A stretch of 64,000 nucleotides of DNA from Pseudonocardia nematodicida. Lineage in GTDB: Bacteria; Actinomycetota; Actinomycetes; Mycobacteriales; Pseudonocardiaceae. Both the position numbers and the translations under genes were made by a program. How positions within the stretch are numbered: position 1 is the first letter of the stretch; each line of letters opens with the position of its first letter. Shown piece by piece: positions 42,953 through 51,731 of the stretch. The stretch is from the NCBI RefSeq assembly GCF_040105385.1, contig NZ_JBEDNQ010000008.1, positions 124,001 through 188,000 of the forward strand, read 5' to 3'. The notes below the pieces were generated by a model, which searched no databases, was not told where the DNA came from, and saw only the letters and a list, made by a program, of their open reading frames with translations.

Positions 42953-43681
42953 ATGAGCGAGGTGACGGCGGAGCCGGTCTCCGACGTGCCGTACGACCCG
43001 ACGGGCGAGATCTCGCGGCTGCTCAAGCTCGAGGACCGCCGCGAATCCGCCGTCGCCCAGATCGCGGTCTGGATCGCCGAGGGGATCGTCGTCGGCCGCC
43101 TGCACCCCGGGCGGGACCTCAACTCGGTGGAGCTGGCCGGCAGGTTCAACTCGAGCCGGACTCCGGTGCGCGAGGCGTTGATGCTCCTCGAGTCCGAGGG
43201 GCTGGTCGAGATCAAGGCGCGCAAGCGGCCCCGGGTCGCGTCCTTCCCGTCCGAGCGGGTGCGGGAGATCTACTTCGTGCGCCGGCGGCTGCTGGCCCTG
43301 GTCGGCGAGCTCGCGGCGCAACGAGCGACCGACGACGACATCGCCCTGCTCGGCGACCGGCTCGCCCGCATGGAGCGGGCCGTGGAGGCCGGCGACGTCG
43401 ACGAGTACTTCTGGTGCCACGTCGACACCCAGGGGCACCTGCAGCGGATCGCCAGCAATCAGATCCTCGCCGACATCCTGGACTCGCTGGCACTGCGCAC
43501 GCTGGTGTTGCGCCACACCTCGCTGGGGCAGGGGGAGCGGCTGCGCGAGTCGTTCAAGGACCAGGTGCGCATCCACGAGGCGCTCGCCGCCCGGGACAGC
43601 GAGCTCGCGGCCATGCTGCTGTCGCGCGCGACGCAGGCGGCGCTGGACGCGATCCTGGAGATGATCGAGTCGACGCTCTGA
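42953..43681 (+). CDS. GntR-family regulator 2 of the TGTCGACA cluster (FadR subfamily)
   Basis: A 242-residue regulator. The ATG at 42953 has GGAAGGA 9 bases upstream; an in-frame ATG at 42926 is less well placed. The winged helix covers about residues 20-85 (AELAGRFNSSRTP-like segment ELAGRFNSSRTPVREALML), the FCD domain about 95-215 (REIYFVRRRLLALVGELAAQR). It is nearly colinear with GntR 1 at 26981-27784 and the recognition-helix region is the same apart from a few residues, so both should read the same or a similar operator. It ends after ILEMIESTL without the long tail of GntR 1. Both regulators lie within the regulon they probably control. Confidence 0.9.
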   Translation: MSEVTAEPVSDVPYDPTGEISRLLKLEDRRESAVAQIAVWIAEGIVVGRLHPGRDLNSVELAGRFNSSRTPVREALMLLESEGLVEIKARKRPRVASFPSERVREIYFVRRRLLALVGELAAQRATDDDIALLGDRLARMERAVEAGDVDEYFWCHVDTQGHLQRIASNQILADILDSLALRTLVLRHTSLGQGERLRESFKDQVRIHEALAARDSELAAMLLSRATQAALDAILEMIESTL

Positions 43682-43705
43682 CCGGTCCGCGCCTGGCCGG
43701 GTAAA

Positions 43706-43775
43706 TGTCGACATAAGAACCCTCAGTTGGCCCCGATTCCTTGCTCTGTCCGAGATTTTGCATCATGTGTCGACA
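43706..43775. promoter_or_regulatory. TGTCGACA operator pair upstream of the 44-50 kb operon
   Basis: Two perfect copies, 43706-43713 and 43768-43775, are 62 bp apart. The first is followed directly by TAAGAA, a possible -10 hexamer on the + strand. They precede the A/B-barrel gene at 43854 by 78 bp or more. Confidence 0.65.
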
Positions 43776-43853
43776 GAAGGCTGGTGCGCACCCGGTCGGG
43801 CGGCTAGCATCCTCGGCAGCTCCACGGCGGGCTCAGTGAGGAGTGGATCGGTG

Positions 43854-44150
43854 ATGATGCGACATGTGGTCCTGCGCGCCTTCAAGGACGGCGTCACCCA
43901 GGAGCAGATCAGCGAGCTGGAGGAGCGCACCCGCGCGCTGGTCGCCATCGACGGTGTCCGCAGCGTCGTGACCGGCCCCAACCTCGACCTGGTCCCGCGC
44001 TCGGACGGGTTCCAGCACGTCACGCTCATCGACATGGACGGGCCCGACACGCTGCCGGCGTTCATCGCCGACCCGGTCCACCGGGCGACGGCCGAGCTCT
44101 CGGCACGGCTGGTCGGACGCTCGGTCATCCTCGACCTCGCCGTGGACTGA
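43854..44150 (+). CDS. Dabb-family stress-responsive A/B-barrel protein
   Basis: A 98-residue dimeric A/B-barrel protein: MRHVVLRAFKDGVTQEQ, an helical segment SELEERTRALVAI, GVRSVVTGPNLDL, then FQHVTLIDMDGPDTLPAFIADPVHRAT, the Dabb fingerprint. Starts at 43851 (GTG), 43854 or 43857 (ATG) are all possible; GAGGAG lies 7 and 10 bases before the first two. Members act as small enzymes (cyclases, aldolases, chlorite-dismutase relatives) or are of unknown role. As the first gene of the operon running to 49705 it could handle an unstable oxidation product. Confidence 0.8.
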   Translation: MMRHVVLRAFKDGVTQEQISELEERTRALVAIDGVRSVVTGPNLDLVPRSDGFQHVTLIDMDGPDTLPAFIADPVHRATAELSARLVGRSVILDLAVD

Positions 44151-44331
44151 CACGGCCCCGGCGGGCCGCGGCGTCGACACCCGTGGCGCCCGTCGCCCCG
44201 CCCGGCGCACCGAAGCGGCGAAGCGCAGCACCCCCCAGCGAACCGAACACGGCGGATCCCGACCCGGCGTCCGAGGTGGCGTGACCACCCGGACCCGGGC
44301 CGCCACGTCCGCATCAGAAGGAGCGAGACAC

Positions 44332-45105
44332 ATGGTCGAGCGGCTCAGCGGCAAGGTCGCGATGGTCACCGGCATCGGCTCCGGGATGGGCAGGCAGGTC
44401 GCGCTGCGCTTCGCGGCCGAGGGTGCCGAGGTCCTCGGCTGTGACATCGACGCCGACGCGGCGAAGGCGACCGTGGAGGCGGCCGCCGAGGCCGGGACGC
44501 CGATCGATTCGGTCCAGCCGGTCGACCTCACCGTGTCCGGGGACGTCCGTCGCTGGGTCGACGTGGCCCGCGAGCGCTTCGGCCGCGCCGACGTGCTCGT
44601 CAACGCCGGCGCGATCGCCCCCCGCACCGCCCCGTCGGGCGAGATGGACTTCGAGACGCAGTGGCGGCCCACCATCGCCGGCGAGGTCGACCTGGTGTTC
44701 CTGGCCTGCAACGAGGCGTGGCCGCTGCTGCGCGCGTCGGGGCGGGCGTCGATCATCAACCTGGCCTCGGTCAGCGCCTTCCGGGGCAGCAGGCAGATGG
44801 CGATGCTCGCGCACTGCGCCGGGAAGGGCGCGGTGCTGTCGATGACCAAGCAGCTCGCCGTGGACGGCGGGCCGCACGGCATCCGGGCCAACACGATCTC
44901 GCCCGGGCTCGTGCGTTCCGCCATGACCGCGGAGGCCGAGGCGGTCGACGGCGACCGCGCCGAGGCGATCCTCGCGCGGACCCTGCTCGGACGGATCGGG
45001 GTGCCGGACGACGTCGCGTGGTGCGCGGTCTACCTGGCCTCGGACGAGTCGAGCTGGGTGACGGGCGGCAACTTCCCGGTCGACGGCGGCGTGCTGGCGG
45101 TCTGA
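44332..45105 (+). CDS. SDR oxidoreductase with Tyr-to-His active-site change
   Basis: A 257-residue SDR: cofactor motif TGIGSGMGRQVAL, an acid after the second strand (CDID, NAD preference), NAG loop LVNAGAIAP and catalytic Ser in INLASVSAF. The usual YxxxK appears as HCAGK: the lysine is kept, but the catalytic Tyr is replaced by His in AHCAGKGAVLSMTKQLA. The rest (NTISPGLVRSAM, WVTGGNFPVDGG) is normal. The start ATG at 44332 follows AAGGAGC. With His in place of Tyr the protein may work with a changed mechanism, or be a binding or structural protein. It lies between the Dabb gene and a 4-cresol-dehydrogenase-like flavoenzyme. Confidence 0.87.
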   Translation: MVERLSGKVAMVTGIGSGMGRQVALRFAAEGAEVLGCDIDADAAKATVEAAAEAGTPIDSVQPVDLTVSGDVRRWVDVARERFGRADVLVNAGAIAPRTAPSGEMDFETQWRPTIAGEVDLVFLACNEAWPLLRASGRASIINLASVSAFRGSRQMAMLAHCAGKGAVLSMTKQLAVDGGPHGIRANTISPGLVRSAMTAEAEAVDGDRAEAILARTLLGRIGVPDDVAWCAVYLASDESSWVTGGNFPVDGGVLAV

Positions 45106-45164
45106 GCCGCCCCGTCCACCCCGGCCCCCCGGCCGGTCCCCCACCCGACAGCGAGAGGACGGCC

Positions 45165-46742
45165 ATGACCACCACCGACGTCCGCGGCGGCCACGTCGAC
45201 CTGGGCGAACCGGTCCGGCGGCTCCGCGAGATCGTGGGCGCCGAACACGTGCTCACCGCAGGCGACGAGCGCTTCGGCGAGTTCCGCGACCCCTTCCAGC
45301 CCGAGCAGTGGGACGAGCACACCCCCGCGGTCGTGGTGCAGCCCCGGACCACCGAGGAGATCCAGCAGATCGTGCGGCTCGCCGCCGAGCTGGGCCTCGC
45401 GCTGTGGACGAACGGGCAGGGCCGCAACAACGGCTACGGCGGCGCCGGGCCCCGGCTGCGGGGCTCGGTCACGGTCAACCTGCGCCGGATGGACCGGATC
45501 CTGGAGCTCGACGAGGAGCTCGGCTACGCCCTGGTGGAGCCGGGGGTCAGCTGGCTGCAGCTGCACGCCGCGCTCCGCGACGGCGGGCACCGGCTGCTGC
45601 TGTCGGTACCCGACATCGGATGGGGCAGCGTCGTCGGCAACTCGCTCGACCACGGGGTCACCTACCTCCCGCTCGGCGCGGACTACGCGGCACCGTGCGG
45701 GATGGAGGTCGTCACCGCCGACGGGGAGCTGCTGCGCACCGGGATGGGCGCGGTGCCGGGCAACCCGTCCTGGAACCTCTACAAGCGCGGGCTCGGGCCG
45801 TCGATCGACCAGCTGTTCATGCAGTCCAACCTCGGCATCGTCACCAAGATGGGGGTCTGGCTGCAGCCGTCGCCGGAGTACCTCATGCCGGTCCACGTCG
45901 TCGCCGACGACGAGCGGGCGATCGTCGGGCTCGTCGACACGCTGCGTGCGCTCAAGCTCGACGGGACCGTGACCGGCACGCCGTGCATCTTCAGCACGAC
46001 CAGCGCGGCCGGCATGGTCTCCAACCGCAGGGACTGGTGGGACGACGAGGGACCGGTTCCCGACGAGGTGCTGGACCGGGTCGGGCGCGAGCTCGGCGTG
46101 GGGCGCTGGTTCCTGCGCCTGACCCTGCTGGGGGACGGGCCGGTCGTCGACCACCACTACGGGAAGGTGCGGGCCGCCTTCGAGGCGCTGCCCGGGGTGC
46201 GCGTCAGCGGCACCAAGGTCACGCCGGAACAGGCACCCGGGCTGGAGCACCCGTCGGACCGGGTCGTCACCGGGGTGCCGAGCCTCGACCTCGTCCGGAT
46301 GGCGGAGTGGAACGGCGGCGACACCGGCGGGCACGTCGACTTCGCGCCGGTCGTCCCGCTGCGCGGTGCCGAGACCTGGGAGTTCATCCGGACCTTCAAG
46401 CCGATGGTCAACGCGGCCGGCCTGGACTTCAACCTGGTCGTGATGGCGATCAGCGCCCGCAGCGGTCTCTACGTCAGCGGGAGCAAGTTCGACACCACCG
46501 ACCTCGCCGAGACCCGGCGCGCCTACGAGACCGCCCGCGAGCTGATCGCCGAGGCGGGGCGGCGCGGCTACGGGGTCTACCGCTCGCACCTGCACGCCAT
46601 GGACCTCGCCGCCGAGCAGTTCTCCTTCAACGACCACGCCTACCTGCGCTTCGTCGAGAAGATCAAGGACGCCGTCGACCCGGCGGGGATCCTGTCGCCG
46701 GGCAAGCAGGGGATCTGGCCGCGCTCGATGCGCGACCGCTGA
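45165..46742 (+). CDS. VAO/PCMH-family flavoenzyme, 4-cresol dehydrogenase-like
   Basis: A 525-residue FAD enzyme of the vanillyl-alcohol oxidase / p-cresol methylhydroxylase family. The FAD-binding half has LALWTNGQGRNNGYGGAG, DEELGYALVEPGVSWLQLH, PDIGWGSVVGNSLDHGVTY, and CGMEVVTADGELLRTGMGAVPG, followed by LGPSIDQLFMQSNLGIVTKM. These match flavoprotein subunits that oxidise para-alkyl phenols (4-cresol, eugenol, vanillyl alcohol). Whether the flavin is covalently bound cannot be decided here. No cytochrome partner is encoded nearby, so it would be an oxidase or use another acceptor. It suggests that a para-hydroxybenzyl type carbon is oxidised in this pathway. Confidence 0.88.
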   Translation: MTTTDVRGGHVDLGEPVRRLREIVGAEHVLTAGDERFGEFRDPFQPEQWDEHTPAVVVQPRTTEEIQQIVRLAAELGLALWTNGQGRNNGYGGAGPRLRGSVTVNLRRMDRILELDEELGYALVEPGVSWLQLHAALRDGGHRLLLSVPDIGWGSVVGNSLDHGVTYLPLGADYAAPCGMEVVTADGELLRTGMGAVPGNPSWNLYKRGLGPSIDQLFMQSNLGIVTKMGVWLQPSPEYLMPVHVVADDERAIVGLVDTLRALKLDGTVTGTPCIFSTTSAAGMVSNRRDWWDDEGPVPDEVLDRVGRELGVGRWFLRLTLLGDGPVVDHHYGKVRAAFEALPGVRVSGTKVTPEQAPGLEHPSDRVVTGVPSLDLVRMAEWNGGDTGGHVDFAPVVPLRGAETWEFIRTFKPMVNAAGLDFNLVVMAISARSGLYVSGSKFDTTDLAETRRAYETARELIAEAGRRGYGVYRSHLHAMDLAAEQFSFNDHAYLRFVEKIKDAVDPAGILSPGKQGIWPRSMRDR

Positions 46743-46787
46743 CAGTCGCCATCCACAGCGGACCCGAGCGGCGAACAGGAGGGGCCG

Positions 46788-47918
46788 ATGACGCCTGCCC
46801 GACTGGACTTCCACACCTACGAGGAACTGAAGGAACGCGCGCGCCGGGTGCTCCCACCGGTGCTGTTCGAGGACATGGTCAACGGTACCGGGCGCAGCCG
46901 GACGGCCCGGGCCAACGAGACGGCCTTCGACCGGGTCGACCTCGTCCCCCGGGCCGCGGTCGGGTGGCCGGAGCGGTCGCTGCGGACCACGGTGCTCGGG
47001 GCCGAGGTCTCGATGCCCGTGCTGGTCTCCCCGCTCGGGGCGTTGCGCCTGGTGCATCCCGACGGCGCCCGGGGTGCCGTCGCCGCGGCCGGGCGGGCGG
47101 GGACCGTCGCCGCCGTCTCCATGATGTGCGGGCACCCGGTGGCCGACGTCGCCCCCGCCGCGGCCGGGCCGGTGTGGCAGCAGGTCTACCTCTCGCACGG
47201 CTACGAGCGGTGCGCCCAGGTCATCGGCGAGGCGCGCCGGTACGGCTACCACGCGCTGGCCGTGACCGTGGACTGCCCGGTCTCGCCGAAGAAGCCGCTC
47301 GGGCTGAAGGTGTCGCCGTCGGCCGTCCTGCGGTTCGGGCCCCAGCTGGCGCGACGTCCACGGTGGACGGCCCGGTTCCTGCGCGACGGCGCCGAGCTGG
47401 CCGCGGCCAACGAGGCCATGGGCCCGCGGAAGAAGCAGACCGCGCTGTGGAGCGACATGGGCTGGCTCAAGGAGCAGTGGAACGGCCCCCTGGTCGTGAA
47501 GGGGGTCGTCACCGCCGACGACGCCCGGCGCGCGGTGGACTCGGGCGCGGACGCCGTCGTGGTGTCCAACCACGGCGGCATGTCCCTCGACGGGGCCCCG
47601 GCGACGGTGTCCGTGCTGCAGGACGTCGTCGCGGCGGTCGGCTCGCGGACCGAGGTCTACCTCGACGGCGGGGTCCGGCAGGGCTCCGACGTGGTGCGCG
47701 CGCTGGCGCTCGGGGCGCGGGCGGTGATGATCGGCCGGCCCGCCCTGCTCGGGCTGGGGCTGGCCGGGACCGCCGGCGCCGAGGCGGTCCTGGAGATGTT
47801 CCGCCACCAGCTCGACGTCGCGCTCGCGATGGTGGGCGTCCGGTCGGTGCACGACCTCGACGCCTCGTTCGCCCGCGCCCCCGAGGCGTGGCACGCGCCC
47901 GAGGTGGTGGGCGTGTGA
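46788..47918 (+). CDS. FMN-dependent alpha-hydroxyacid dehydrogenase, atypical active site
   Basis: A 376-residue FMN enzyme of the lactate/mandelate/glycolate oxidase family: early FEDMVNGTGRSRTARANETAF, VLVSPLGALRLVHPDGARG, WQQVYLSHGYERC, AVTVDCPVSP, then PLVVKGVVTADDARRAV with the FMN-contacting Lys, and the phosphate site VYLDGGVRQGSDVVRALALGARAVMIGRP. The catalytic His is kept in SNHGGMSLDG, but the family sequence is SNHGGRQLD, so the Arg that holds the substrate carboxylate is Met here. The mycofactocin-related MftD branch also deviates at this spot. It therefore may not act on a simple alpha-hydroxyacid. It follows the cresol-type flavoenzyme by 45 bp. Confidence 0.87.
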   Translation: MTPARLDFHTYEELKERARRVLPPVLFEDMVNGTGRSRTARANETAFDRVDLVPRAAVGWPERSLRTTVLGAEVSMPVLVSPLGALRLVHPDGARGAVAAAGRAGTVAAVSMMCGHPVADVAPAAAGPVWQQVYLSHGYERCAQVIGEARRYGYHALAVTVDCPVSPKKPLGLKVSPSAVLRFGPQLARRPRWTARFLRDGAELAAANEAMGPRKKQTALWSDMGWLKEQWNGPLVVKGVVTADDARRAVDSGADAVVVSNHGGMSLDGAPATVSVLQDVVAAVGSRTEVYLDGGVRQGSDVVRALALGARAVMIGRPALLGLGLAGTAGAEAVLEMFRHQLDVALAMVGVRSVHDLDASFARAPEAWHAPEVVGV

Positions 47919-48694
47919 GTGCCGCCGGCCCCCCGACCGGCGGCGCCCGGAGCACCCCGGTCGCGCTGGTCACCGGCGCCGCCCGCGGCCTGGGCCGCAA
48001 CCACGCCCGGCGGCTGGCCGAGCGCGGTGCCCGCGTGGTGCTCCTGGACGTCCTCGACGACGAGGTGCGGTCCGCCGCGGCCGGGGTGCCCGGGGCCCGC
48101 GGCGTCGGCGTCGACCTGCGCGACGACGACCGGGTCGCCGAGGTCGTCGCCGAGACCGTCGAGCGGGAGGGCCGGCTCGACGTCGTCGTGGCCAACGCCG
48201 GCGGGGCGACGGGGTACGCGCCCGCCGGCGCCGGGGACGTCGCGACGTTCCGCGCCGTCGTCGACCTGAACCTGGTGAGCAGCTACGCCCTCTGCCGGGC
48301 GGCCGCTCCCGCGCTGGCCGCGCGGGGCGGTGGCCGGATCGTGCTCACCACCTCGAACACCGTGTTCCGGCACACCGACGACGTCCCCGCCGCCTACCTG
48401 GCGGCGAAGGCCGGCGTGGTGGGCCTGACCCGGGCGCTGGCCCGCGACCTCGGACCGGACGGCACGACGGTCAACGCCGTCGCCCCGGGCTTCACCCCGC
48501 ACGCGGACATGTCACCGCGGATCCCGGCCGAGCGCGTGGCCGAGATGGGCGCCCGCGCCGTGGCCGCCCAGTGCCTGCCGCGCGGCGCCACCCCGGACGA
48601 CGTCAGCTCGGCGGTGGCGTTCCTCGCCGGTCCGAACGCCGGGTTCGTCACCGGCCAGGTCCTCGTCGTCGACGGTGGCTGGGCCTTCACCTGA
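47915..48694 (+). CDS. SDR oxidoreductase, second in the operon
   Basis: A 259-residue SDR with a complete catalytic set: TGAARGLGRNHARRLAERGA (cofactor), DVLD acid after strand two, VVANAGG, Ser in VLTTSNTV, and YLAAK with Tyr and Lys. The start is a GTG overlapping the FMN enzyme stop by 4 bases. The end GFVTGQVLVVDGGW is standard. Probably an NAD-dependent alcohol dehydrogenase working downstream of the two flavin enzymes. Substrate unknown; it differs from the SDR at 44332 that lacks the Tyr. Confidence 0.9.
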   Translation: MSAAGPPTGGARSTPVALVTGAARGLGRNHARRLAERGARVVLLDVLDDEVRSAAAGVPGARGVGVDLRDDDRVAEVVAETVEREGRLDVVVANAGGATGYAPAGAGDVATFRAVVDLNLVSSYALCRAAAPALAARGGGRIVLTTSNTVFRHTDDVPAAYLAAKAGVVGLTRALARDLGPDGTTVNAVAPGFTPHADMSPRIPAERVAEMGARAVAAQCLPRGATPDDVSSAVAFLAGPNAGFVTGQVLVVDGGWAFT

Positions 48695-48772
48695 GCTCGT
48701 GAGCCTCTCCCGCACCACCGGCCGACCGGCGACACGACGGTCGGTCGGCGCATCGACCGATCGGAGTCAGCC

Positions 48773-49705
48773 ATGACCCTGCGCACCGCCCTGTCCCGCC
48801 GCCACCTGCTCGTCGGCGGGGCCGGCCTCGCGGCCACCGCCCTCGCGCGCCCGACCGGGCCGCCCGGGACCCCGCCCCCGGCCGCTCCCCGCAAGGACGA
48901 CCTGACCCCGGTCCCGGTTCCGGACCAGGTCCCGGTCACCGAGGGCCGGGTCTCCTTCGGTGCGGGGGAGCTGTGGTTCTGGGACACCGGCGGCGACGGC
49001 GAGCCGGTCGTGCTGCTGCACGCCGCCACCGGCAGCGCGCTGTCCTGGAGCCACCAGCAGCCGGTGCTGGCCGGGGCCGGGTACCGCGTGGTCGGCTACT
49101 CGCGGCGAGCGCACCGCAACTCCGACCCGGGTCCGGCCACCGACACCGGGACCTACGCCGACGACCTGCACGCGCTCGTCGAGCACCTCAGGCTGGAACG
49201 GGTGCACCTGGTCGGCACCGCCGCGGGCGGGATCGCCGCGGCCGACTACGTCGTCAGCCGTCCGGAACGGGTGGCGAGCGCCGCGCTGACCTGCAGCCTG
49301 ATCACCACCGGGGACACCGCCTACGTCGAGGACAGCTCGGCGCTGCGCCCGCCGCAGTGGGAGGAGCTGCCGCGCGACTTTCAAGAGCTCGGCCCCTCCT
49401 ACCGGGCGACGAACCCCGACGGTGTCGCGACCTGGCTGGCGGAGGCGGCCCTGGCCCCGCCGGCAAGCGCCCGCCAGCGGACCCGGTCCACCGTCACCTC
49501 GGCGGCGCTGGCGGCCACGGGGGTGCCGCTGCTGCTGGCCACCGGGGACGCGGACCTCTACACCCCGCCGGCGATGCTGCGCCGGATCGGTGCGGGGGTC
49601 CCGGCCGCCGAGCAGGTGGTGTTCACCGAGTCCGGGCACAACGCCTTCTGGGAACGGCCGCTGCCGTTCAACCGGACCGTGCTCGACTTCCTCCGGCGGC
49701 TCTAG
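48773..49705 (+). CDS. Tat-exported alpha/beta-hydrolase with alanine at the nucleophile position
   Basis: A 310-residue alpha/beta-hydrolase-fold protein. The N-terminus has a twin-arginine signal (SRRHLLVGGAGLAATALA), so it is probably exported or membrane-anchored. Fold motifs: VVLLHAATGSALSW (oxyanion loop), then VHLVGTAAGGIAAADYV where the family elbow is GxSxG. Here the Ser is Ala (G-T-A-A-G). The Asp in LLLATGDADLYTPP and the His in TESGHNAFW are present. It follows the SDR by 78 bp and ends the operon, just before an insertion-sequence nest. It may bind or act without a Ser nucleophile, or be a degenerate enzyme. Confidence 0.83.
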   Translation: MTLRTALSRRHLLVGGAGLAATALARPTGPPGTPPPAAPRKDDLTPVPVPDQVPVTEGRVSFGAGELWFWDTGGDGEPVVLLHAATGSALSWSHQQPVLAGAGYRVVGYSRRAHRNSDPGPATDTGTYADDLHALVEHLRLERVHLVGTAAGGIAAADYVVSRPERVASAALTCSLITTGDTAYVEDSSALRPPQWEELPRDFQELGPSYRATNPDGVATWLAEAALAPPASARQRTRSTVTSAALAATGVPLLLATGDADLYTPPAMLRRIGAGVPAAEQVVFTESGHNAFWERPLPFNRTVLDFLRRL

Positions 49706-50827
49706 GTATACCGACCGGAGACGTTGGTCGAACTCGTGTGGCGATACGCTCTGACTGATCTTGAACGGGAGGACCTCTCGTGGTTCATGTGAAGCTGCCT
49801 GACGGCATCCACCCTCTGACTACCGGGGTCCTCGTGGTCCACGCTAACGCCCCGCTGTCCGAACGCGGCCGATTGCGCTTGGCGCGCCTGATCGTCGAGC
49901 AGCAGGTGCCGATCGCACAGGCCGCCGCCCGGTTCCAGGTCGCCTGGCCGACTCCGAGACGCTGGGCCGACCGTTATCGCCTCGACAGGGCGGCTGCCAT
50001 GGCCGATCGGTCGAGTCGTCCGCACCGATCGCCGCGGGCGACGCCAGCGCCCACGGTGCGCCGGATCGTGCATCTGCGCCAGAAACAGCGGCCTCGGGCC
50101 GGTCCAGATCGCTGACCGGATCGGTGTCGCCCCCTCGACTGTTCACCGGGTCATGGTGCGGTGCCGGATCAACCGCCTCAACCACGTCGACCGCGCTACC
50201 GGCGAGCCGGTACGCCCTACGAGCATCCTGCTCCCGGGGACTTGCTGCATGTGGACGTGAAGAAACTCGGCAACATTCCCGACGGCGGCGGCTGGCGCTA
50301 CGTCGAGCGCACCCAGGGCGATCTCAACCGGGCTGCGACACCGGGCAAGCCCCGCAACCGCCACCACAACCCGAAGATGGGCACGGCCTACGTGCACACC
50401 GTGCTCGATGACCACTCCCGTGTCGCCTACGCCGAGATCCACGACGACGAGAAGGCCGCCACCGCGGTCGCGGTGCTAATCCGGGCCACGGCCTGGTTCT
50501 CCGAACGCGGGGTCACCGTTGCCCGGGTGCTCTCGGACAACGGGTCGGCCTACCGCTCCCACACCTGGCGCGTCACCTGCACCGAGCTCGGCATTACCCC
50601 GAAACGGACTAGGCCCTACCGGCCCCAGACCAACTGCGAGGGTGTGATCACGTCCGTTCCCGGGGTCGGCCTGACTCGTAGACCAACCGGCCCGCTGGTG
50701 CCCTGTTCCCGAAGCGTCGACCGGTCCCGGGTCCGGCGTGTTCGGGCTACCGGGTCCCTGAACCGCCCCGGTTTCAGTGGAGGCTCTGGGGTGCCCCGGG
50801 TTCCGCGGAGTCGCGTGGCTGGAATCT

Positions 50828-51429
50828 CTAGGCCACGACGATCTTGTTCTGAGTCTCGAACTCTAGCGGTGAGAGCCAGCCCAGGGCGCTGTGTCGGCGG
50901 CGCCGGTTGTGCCAGATCTCGAGGTACTCGAAGATCGCGTTGGCCAGCTCGATGCGGGTCTTCCACCGCCGTCGATCGACCAGCCGACGACCCGCCGGGA
51001 GTACACGTCCAACACGACCGCGCAGTACACCTTGCCCTCACGGGTGGGGTGTTCGGTGATGTCGGTGACCCACAGCTGGTTCGGGCCCTGGCGTGCGAAG
51101 TCCCGATGCACCAGATCCTTGGCGATCAGGTCCGGGCGCGGGCGCTTCCACCGCGGCCGCCCGGTCACCCCGCGGATGGCATTGCGGGCCATGAGCATCT
51201 CGACCGCGTTGTGCCCGACCGCGATGCCGCGGCCGAGCTCGGCGTGCACCCGTCGGGCTCCGTAGGTGCCTTTCGAGGCCAGGTGCACCTCGCGGATCCG
51301 GTCGAGCAGCCAGGCATGACGGATCGCCCGGGCCGACGGCGCACGAGTCAGAGCCTCGTAGTAGCCGGACTCGGCCACCCCGAGCACCCGGGTTGCCAGC
51401 TGCACGAACAGGTCCTCGCCGGCCATCAC
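50828..51429 (-). pseudogene. IS3-type transposase OrfB, internally deleted
   Basis: The N-terminal part is normal (SGYYEALTRAPSARAIRHAW, GTYGARRVHAELG, and the DDE region LWVTDITEHPTREGKVYCAVV to VVGWSID). At about 50970 the text jumps from VVGWSID to RWKTRIELANAIFEYLEIW in another frame, so around 70 codons including the middle of the catalytic domain are gone. The true C-terminus HNRRRRHSALGWL to NKIVVA with its stop at 50828-50830 is still readable. The element cannot transpose itself. Confidence 0.85.
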
Positions 51430-51731
51430 CGCGACCGCTTCGTAGATCCTTTTGGGGGCACCACCTTCCCCAGCAGCTCCGAGGCCCGGCGGTGGATCGC
51501 CAGCTCGGTCTCCAACTCCGCGATCCGCCGGTTCGCCGCCGTCAACTCGGCCTTCTCCGCGCTGGCCAAGCCCGGCTGCAGGCCCTTGTCGATGCGGTCC
51601 TGGCGGCGCCAGGTGTAGATCGACTGGGCGCTGATCCCGAGATCCCGTGCCACGTCGACGACCGGCCGTCCGGCCTCGACGAGATCGAGCACCTTGCGCC
51701 GGAACTCCGGCGGATACCCACGCCTGCCCAC
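51426..51731 (-). CDS. IS3-type transposase OrfA
   Basis: A 101-residue helix-turn-helix protein: YPPEFRRKVLDLVEAGRPVV, DLGISAQSIYTWRRQDRID, then a leucine-zipper-like ELTAANRRIAELETELAIH. It matches the OrfA of IS3-family elements. The stop overlaps the OrfB GTG, the arrangement that permits frameshifted OrfAB production. OrfB itself is deleted, so the pair is probably inactive. Confidence 0.85.
   Translation of the reverse strand: MGRRGYPPEFRRKVLDLVEAGRPVVDVARDLGISAQSIYTWRRQDRIDKGLQPGLASAEKAELTAANRRIAELETELAIHRRASELLGKVVPPKGSTKRSR

Noticed and set aside
45030..47894. Long minus-strand frame opposite the flavoenzyme genes
   Set aside because: Antisense shadow of two clear + strand enzymes; no motif.
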